This document shows, piece by piece, positions 5,738-10,070 of a stretch of 10,070 bases of DNA; the first letter of the stretch is position 1; each line of letters opens with the position of its first letter. A program made the translations under genes and the position numbers. Where the stretch lies: NCBI GenBank assembly GCA_013205525.1, contig JABMMR010000114.1, forward strand, positions 1-10,070, written 5' to 3'. The stretch is from Burkholderiales bacterium. GTDB lineage: Bacteria; Pseudomonadota; Gammaproteobacteria; Burkholderiales; Burkholderiaceae_C. The notes beneath the pieces were generated by a model. That model did no database searches. It was not told the origin of the DNA and worked only from the letters and a program-made list of their open reading frames with translations.

Positions 5738-7042
5738 ATGAAACGCGGTTTTTACACCATCATGGCGGCGCAGTTTTTCAGCTCCTTGGCTGACAACGCC
5801 TTGTTTGTAGCCGCCGTTGAACTCATCAAGGCCGGCGGCGGCGCCGAATGGCAGGGCGCAGCACTGGTACCCATGTTTGCCTTGTTTTATGTGGTGCTCG
5901 CGCCATTTGTGGGCGCCTTCGCCGACTCGCGCCCCAAGGGGCAGGTGATGTTCGTGAGCAATGGCATCAAAGTGCTGGGTTGTTTGATGATGTTGTTTGG
6001 CTCGCATCCCTTGCTGGCCTATGCCATCGTTGGCTTGGGCGCGGCCGCCTACTCGCCAGCCAAGTACGGCATCCTCACCGAGCTGCTGCCCGCCTCCTTG
6101 TTGGTCAAGGCCAATGGCTGGATTGAGGGTTTGACCATCGCCTCCATCATCTTGGGTGTGTTGCTAGGCGGTCAGTTGGTGGGGCCGCATATTGCCGGCT
6201 ATTTACTCAGTTTTGACTTTCCTTTGATTAACACCCCCATAGACACTGCGCCCGAAGCGGCTATTTGTGTGTTGGTCTTTTTGTATCTTTTGGCGGCTTG
6301 GTTCAATACCCGCATTCCCGACACGGGTGTGGCCTTGATTCCCCTTCAAGCCGATCAACAACACTCGCTGCCGCGTCACTTGCTGGCCTTGGTACCCGAT
6401 TTTTGGCGCTGCAATATGCTGTTGTGGCGCGACAAACTGGGGCAAATTTCTTTGGCCACCACCACCTTGTTTTGGGGCGTAAGTGGCAATTTGCGCTACA
6501 TAGTTTTGGCTTGGAGCGCCGTGGCTTTAGGCTACACCACCACCCAAGCCTCTTCTCTGGTGGGCGTCATTGCGATTGGCACGGCCGTGGGTGCGGTGAT
6601 GGCGTCGCTGCGCACCCGCTTGAGCGATGCCCCCAAGCTGATGGGTTTGGGCATCGCCATGGGTTTGCTGGTGCTGGTGATGAACCTGATTGACAATGTG
6701 TGGGTGGCTGCGCCGTTTTTCATTTTGCTCGGCGGCTTGGGCGGCTTTTTGGTGGTTCCTATGAACGCCTTGCTGCAGCACCGCGGCCACAACCTGATGG
6801 GAGCGGGTCGCTCTATCGCGGTGCAAAACTTCAATGAACAGGCTTGTATTTTGGCCTTGGGCGGTTTGTATGCCTTGTCGTCTGCGTTTGGCTTGAGCGC
6901 CTTTACTGCCATCGTTTGTTTTGGCGTGATAGTGGCGGGCAATATGTGGCTGATTCAGCGCTGGCATAAAAGCAACTGCGTTAACCACGCCCAAGAGGTC
7001 GAGCGCTTGCTAGACATCGCCCGCCAAGACCCTTCTCACTGA
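5738..7042 (+). CDS. lplT: Lysophospholipid transporter LplT (MFS)
   Basis: LplT moves lysophospholipids across the inner membrane so that they can be re-acylated. The 434 residues are slightly longer than E. coli LplT and hydrophobic along the whole length. The N-terminal AAQFFSSLADNALFVAAVELI (10-30) and AAYSPAKYGILTELLP followed by NGWIEG are characteristic of the LplT subfamily. In E. coli the acyltransferase Aas is encoded next to it or fused; here no acyltransferase domain follows, as the reading frame ends at 7042 and the next gene is an EamA transporter. The start ATG at 5738 has no good ribosome site, but MKRGFYTIMAAQF matches relatives. It is the first gene of a plus-strand run with a five-base gap to the next gene, suggesting co-transcription. 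The divergent alr neighbour is common in Burkholderiales by my recollection. Confidence 0.9.
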   Translation: MKRGFYTIMAAQFFSSLADNALFVAAVELIKAGGGAEWQGAALVPMFALFYVVLAPFVGAFADSRPKGQVMFVSNGIKVLGCLMMLFGSHPLLAYAIVGLGAAAYSPAKYGILTELLPASLLVKANGWIEGLTIASIILGVLLGGQLVGPHIAGYLLSFDFPLINTPIDTAPEAAICVLVFLYLLAAWFNTRIPDTGVALIPLQADQQHSLPRHLLALVPDFWRCNMLLWRDKLGQISLATTTLFWGVSGNLRYIVLAWSAVALGYTTTQASSLVGVIAIGTAVGAVMASLRTRLSDAPKLMGLGIAMGLLVLVMNLIDNVWVAAPFFILLGGLGGFLVVPMNALLQHRGHNLMGAGRSIAVQNFNEQACILALGGLYALSSAFGLSAFTAIVCFGVIVAGNMWLIQRWHKSNCVNHAQEVERLLDIARQDPSH

Positions 7043-7047
7043 ACGCC

Positions 7048-7929
7048 ATGACAGGCAGTTGGGGACCGGTACTGGCCCTGGTTTTCAATGCCGCCGTGTT
7101 TGGTTTGAGCTGGTGGCCGCTCAGAGAAATGCAAGCCCGCGGCTTGCATCCCCTGTGGGCCACAGCACTGATGTTCGGCTTGGCCTGTGTTTGCATCATT
7201 GCCTACCGGCCACAAGCTTGGCGCGGTTTGTTGCGCCACCCGGTCTTATGGTGGTTGTTCATCGCCTCGGGGCTGACCAACTTTGGCTTCAATTGGGCTG
7301 TCACCTTGGGCGATGTGGTGAGAGTGGTTTTGCTTTTTTACACCATGCCTGCATGGGCGGTGGTGTTGGCTTGGTGGCTGCTCGGCGAGCGCCCCAGCCG
7401 TGGCGGGCTCATGCGCTTGTTGTTGGCACTCTTGGGCGTTGCGCTGGTGCTGAAAACCCCCGAGATGGACTGGCCATGGCCGGCTTCTTTGCTGGACTAT
7501 TTGGCGCTTTTGGGCGGCGCGAGTTTTGCCTTGGTCAATGTCTTGCTGCGCAAATTGGCCTATGTGCCAGACAGCGAACGCACCAGCGCCATGTTTGGTG
7601 GCGGCATGTTGGTGACTGCCGTGGCGGCGGCTATCGGCGTGCCCTTGGGATTGGTTTCTGTGCCTACAGATTTGAGTTGGTGGCCGTATGCGCTGGGCCT
7701 GTCCCTACTTTTGCTGGCGGCCAACGCCAGCTTGCAATATGGCGCCGCACGCTTGCCCGCCAGCACCACCGCTTTGGTGATGTTGTCCGAGATTGTGTTT
7801 GCCGCCCTGTCGTCTGTGGCCTTGGGTGCGTCTGAGCTCAGCGAACGCAAACTTTTAGGCGGTGCTCTGATTGTGTTGGCGGCATTTTTAGCGACAATGC
7901 CCACTCAATCCAAGGAACCCCCTTTATGA
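7048..7929 (+). CDS. EamA/DMT-superfamily transporter
   Basis: This is an inner-membrane transporter of 293 residues with the two-fold EamA repeat. The first half (about 5-135) ends in WWLLGERPSRGG followed by a hydrophobic helix. The second half (about 148-290) ends in ASELSERKLLGGALIVLAAF, the matching position. About ten membrane segments are expected. Members export amino acids, metabolites or drugs; the substrate cannot be read from sequence. The gene starts five bases after lplT stops, and its TGA overlaps the ATG of the peroxidase gene (ATGA), so translational coupling is likely on both sides. No ribosome site is obvious before the ATG at 7048, consistent with reinitiation after lplT. 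Confidence 0.85.
   Translation: MTGSWGPVLALVFNAAVFGLSWWPLREMQARGLHPLWATALMFGLACVCIIAYRPQAWRGLLRHPVLWWLFIASGLTNFGFNWAVTLGDVVRVVLLFYTMPAWAVVLAWWLLGERPSRGGLMRLLLALLGVALVLKTPEMDWPWPASLLDYLALLGGASFALVNVLLRKLAYVPDSERTSAMFGGGMLVTAVAAAIGVPLGLVSVPTDLSWWPYALGLSLLLLAANASLQYGAARLPASTTALVMLSEIVFAALSSVALGASELSERKLLGGALIVLAAFLATMPTQSKEPPL
7912..7916 (+). promoter_or_regulatory. Ribosome binding site of the glutathione peroxidase gene
   Basis: AAGGA inside the end of the EamA gene lies nine bases before the ATG at 7926. It is the clearest Shine-Dalgarno in this run, so the peroxidase may be translated independently as well as by coupling. Confidence 0.55.
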
Positions 7930-8408
7930 CCACTCTTTACGATTTCCAAGCCCAGTCCATTAGCGGCGAGATGGTTAACTTTTCAGACTACAAAGACAAA
8001 GCCTTGTTGATCGTCAATACCGCCAGTGCTTGCGGCTTCACGCCTCAATTTGCCGGCTTGGAAGCTTTGCACCAAGAGTTTGGTTCACAAGGCTTGGTGG
8101 TTTTGGGTTTCCCCTGTAACCAGTTTGGCGGCCAAGACCCGGGCAGCAATCAAGACATTGGTGTTTTTTGCCAAAAAAACTATGGCGTGAGCTTTCCCAT
8201 GATGGCCAAAATTGATGTCATCGGCTCGCAAGCGCATCCCTTGTTTCAGTGGCTCAAAACACAGGCGCCAGGCATCTTGGGCAGCGAAGGTATCAAGTGG
8301 AACTTCACCAAGTTTTTGGTTAATCGACAAGGTCAGGTGGTCAAGCGCTATGCGTCTCTTGACAAACCCGCCAGCATGTCGGCAGATATAGCCGCAGCTT
8401 TGGCCTGA
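7926..8408 (+). CDS. Glutathione peroxidase family protein, thioredoxin-dependent type (BtuE-like)
   Basis: This thiol peroxidase of 160 residues, the normal bacterial length, reduces hydrogen peroxide and lipid hydroperoxides in the cytoplasm. The catalytic tetrad is complete: C36 in NTASACGFTPQ, Q70 in FPCNQFGGQ, and W125-N126 in KWNFTKF. A second cysteine, C82 in FCQKNYGVSFP, stands where the resolving cysteine of thioredoxin-dependent members lies, so thioredoxin is a more likely reductant than glutathione. It uses ordinary cysteine, with no selenocysteine codon. No signal peptide is present. The ATG at 7926 overlaps the TGA of the EamA gene and is preceded by AAGGA. The neighbouring lysophospholipid transporter and hybrid kinase could point to a shared membrane-damage theme, but that is speculation. 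Confidence 0.95.
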   Translation: MTTLYDFQAQSISGEMVNFSDYKDKALLIVNTASACGFTPQFAGLEALHQEFGSQGLVVLGFPCNQFGGQDPGSNQDIGVFCQKNYGVSFPMMAKIDVIGSQAHPLFQWLKTQAPGILGSEGIKWNFTKFLVNRQGQVVKRYASLDKPASMSADIAAALA

Positions 8409-8445
8409 GCCTGAGTAAGTTTGCTCCCTGCGCCCGTTAACAACC

Positions 8446-10070
8446 ATGACCCTCTTTCATAGCGCACAAAGAGTGGTTGATCAAGCCATGTCGAGATGGT
8501 GGGCGAATGACTTGCTTGGTCGGCAACACACGATGTTGCAGGGCTATTTATTTTTCATTTTTTTGATCCTCATTGGCTTTTGTTTTATTCAGGGTCCCAC
8601 TGCTCTTTTGCAGCCCAATCTTCTGGCCTTGGCCGCCTTGACGCTGCTTTACCTGCTTTATGAACGCCGTGTCCTGAGCTTGAAATGGATGGCACACGGC
8701 ATGATCGCCATCAGTTTTAGTTTGATTTTCTCCATCCTTTTGCGCGGCGGTGGCTTGTCTTCACCCTTGATGTTGTGGCTGGGCATCGTGCCCGTGCCAG
8801 CTATTTTTCTGCTCGGTATTTCCAGCTCCTTGAAGTGGGCGGCCAGCGTCATCTTCGGCATCTTGTCGCTGTTTGCGCTCACCTGGCTTGGCTGGTTGCC
8901 TTCAGTGGTTCACTTCGAGCGCAGTCATATCACTTGGGCGGCTGTCAGCAGTTTGTGTGTTGCCAGCAGCGTGTTTTTCTTGCCCCTTATCTACCACTTG
9001 CTGAACCAACGACAGCTGGCTGAAATTGAGCAGCGCAACACCGAACTCGAGCAGGCCCGCACCGAATTGTTGGCGTCGGAAAGCCACAAAGACCGCTTCA
9101 TGGCTGCAGTGGGTCATGAATTGCGAACACCCATGAATGCGATTTTGGGCTTCAACGACTTGTTGCGCCAAGGTGAACAACTCTCAGCTGATGACCAAGA
9201 AACTGTTGCTCTCATCAGTCAATCCACCCACAAGCTGCTCAAACTGATCAACCAAATTTTGGATTTTTCGCAATTGCAAGCCGGCCGCTTGCTGCTAAGC
9301 ATGGAGCCAGCCTTGTTAGAAGAGGAGGTTCAACATGTGGTCAACAGCATTCGCCCGCAAGTCAACCCCCAAGTGACATTGCAATGGGAGCTGGCGCAGG
9401 ATGTGCCGGTTTGGATTCTCACGGATGCGCAAAGGCTCAAAGAAGTGTTGCTGAGTTTGCTGGACAACGCCTGCAAGTTCACCAGCGAAGGCCGGATCTT
9501 GCTGCGCATCAGTGTGCAAGAACAGCAATTGTTGTTTGAAGTCATCGACAGCGGCACCGGCATCGCTGCCGAATTTCAAGCCCATATCTTCAACCGTTTT
9601 GAGCATGCTGATCAAGAAACTTTGCGCCAGTTTGGTGGTACCGGTTTAGGCCTGGCGGTTACCAAACTTTTGATAGAGCTGTTTGATGGCCAAATAGGTT
9701 TGGAGAGTCAACTCGGCCAAGGTTCGCGGTTTTGGTTTCACCTACCGATGCAGCCCAGTGAGGCGCCCTTGCATCTTGTCACTTCGCATTTAACGATGCC
9801 TGTGTGGGACGGCCCCTTCAACTTATTGCTGGTCGATGACCACTTGGTCAATTTGCAATTGGCCCGCCACCTTTGTCAAAGTATTTGGCCGCAGGCGAAT
9901 ATTTTCTGCGTCGCCTCTGGCGCGGCTTGTTTAAGCGAGCTGCAAAAGTCTGCGGTGGACTTGGTTCTGATGGACATGTTCATGCCCGAGATGAATGGCC
10001 CACAAACCTGCCAAACCATTCGTCAGGAGTTCCCTTCACCTGTGTGTCACGTACCCATCATTGGCTTGAC
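8446..10070 (+). CDS. Hybrid sensor histidine kinase with six-TM N-terminus, 3' end cut by window
   Basis: The frame runs open to the window end, giving at least 541 residues. Six membrane segments are predicted at about 31-48, 54-72, 82-98, 107-125, 131-150 and 163-185, with no large periplasmic domain. A charged, coiled-coil-like linker follows (186-212). The HisKA H-box is AAVGHELRTPMN with H224. The ATPase domain has the N-box at LLDNACKF (N341), G1 DSGTGI (368-373) and G2 GGTGLGL (397-403). A receiver starts with LLLVDDHLVN (D464, D465) and has phospho-acceptor D510 in LVLMDMFMPEMNG. The window ends at the conserved Thr of PIIGLT, so further domains such as an Hpt or second receiver may follow. 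The ATG at 8446 is the first after an in-frame stop at 8416; no ribosome site is clear and M15 (8488) is an alternative. It starts 37 bases after the peroxidase gene, so co-transcription is possible. The signal is unknown. Confidence 0.9.
   Translation, partial: MTLFHSAQRVVDQAMSRWWANDLLGRQHTMLQGYLFFIFLILIGFCFIQGPTALLQPNLLALAALTLLYLLYERRVLSLKWMAHGMIAISFSLIFSILLRGGGLSSPLMLWLGIVPVPAIFLLGISSSLKWAASVIFGILSLFALTWLGWLPSVVHFERSHITWAAVSSLCVASSVFFLPLIYHLLNQRQLAEIEQRNTELEQARTELLASESHKDRFMAAVGHELRTPMNAILGFNDLLRQGEQLSADDQETVALISQSTHKLLKLINQILDFSQLQAGRLLLSMEPALLEEEVQHVVNSIRPQVNPQVTLQWELAQDVPVWILTDAQRLKEVLLSLLDNACKFTSEGRILLRISVQEQQLLFEVIDSGTGIAAEFQAHIFNRFEHADQETLRQFGGTGLGLAVTKLLIELFDGQIGLESQLGQGSRFWFHLPMQPSEAPLHLVTSHLTMPVWDGPFNLLLVDDHLVNLQLARHLCQSIWPQANIFCVASGAACLSELQKSAVDLVLMDMFMPEMNGPQTCQTIRQEFPSPVCHVPIIGL

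Noticed and set aside
1..10070. Search for a defence island, mobile element, CRISPR array or new multi-gene system
   Set aside because: All eight genes belong to familiar chromosomal families with intact motifs; no transposase, integrase, toxin-antitoxin pair, spaced repeats or tRNA was seen.

Overview
The window reads as ordinary chromosomal DNA of a betaproteobacterium, most likely a Burkholderiales member close to Comamonadaceae (Limnohabitans/Rhodoferax type). This rests on the style of the proteins (an AcoR-type sigma-54 activator, AmpG, an Alr/LplT pair), moderately high GC and dense gene packing. The taxon is an inference from protein flavour; no marker gene is present. No phage, insertion sequence, CRISPR array, tRNA or rRNA was seen.

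Layout. Bases 1-191 are a non-coding control region. It holds a good sigma-54 (-24/-12) promoter pointing left out of the window and, about 120 bp behind it, a dyad that looks like an activator-binding site. On the minus strand follow the gene for an AcoR-type sigma-54 enhancer-binding protein (192-2159) and an M48 zinc metalloprotease (2284-3114). Divergent from the protease is ampG (3152-4486), which converges on alr (4511-5605, minus). A near-perfect AT-rich palindrome separates the two and supplies the alr stop codon. Divergent from alr is a tight plus-strand run: lplT (5738-7042), an EamA/DMT transporter (7048-7929), a thioredoxin-type glutathione peroxidase (7926-8408) and a six-TM hybrid histidine kinase (from 8446) cut by the window end.

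How the genes fit together. The middle is envelope-centred: muropeptide import (AmpG), D-alanine supply (Alr), lysophospholipid flipping (LplT) and probably envelope proteolysis (M48). The left part is a regulatory module: the activator, its own probable sigma-70 promoter with a dyad at the start point, and the sigma-54 promoter it probably drives, whose target gene lies just outside the window. The peroxidase and hybrid kinase may add a stress-sensing output, but that link is only positional.

I did not find a convincing new biological system. The best leads are the self-contained sigma-54 promoter/enhancer module at the left edge and the palindrome embedded in the end of alr.
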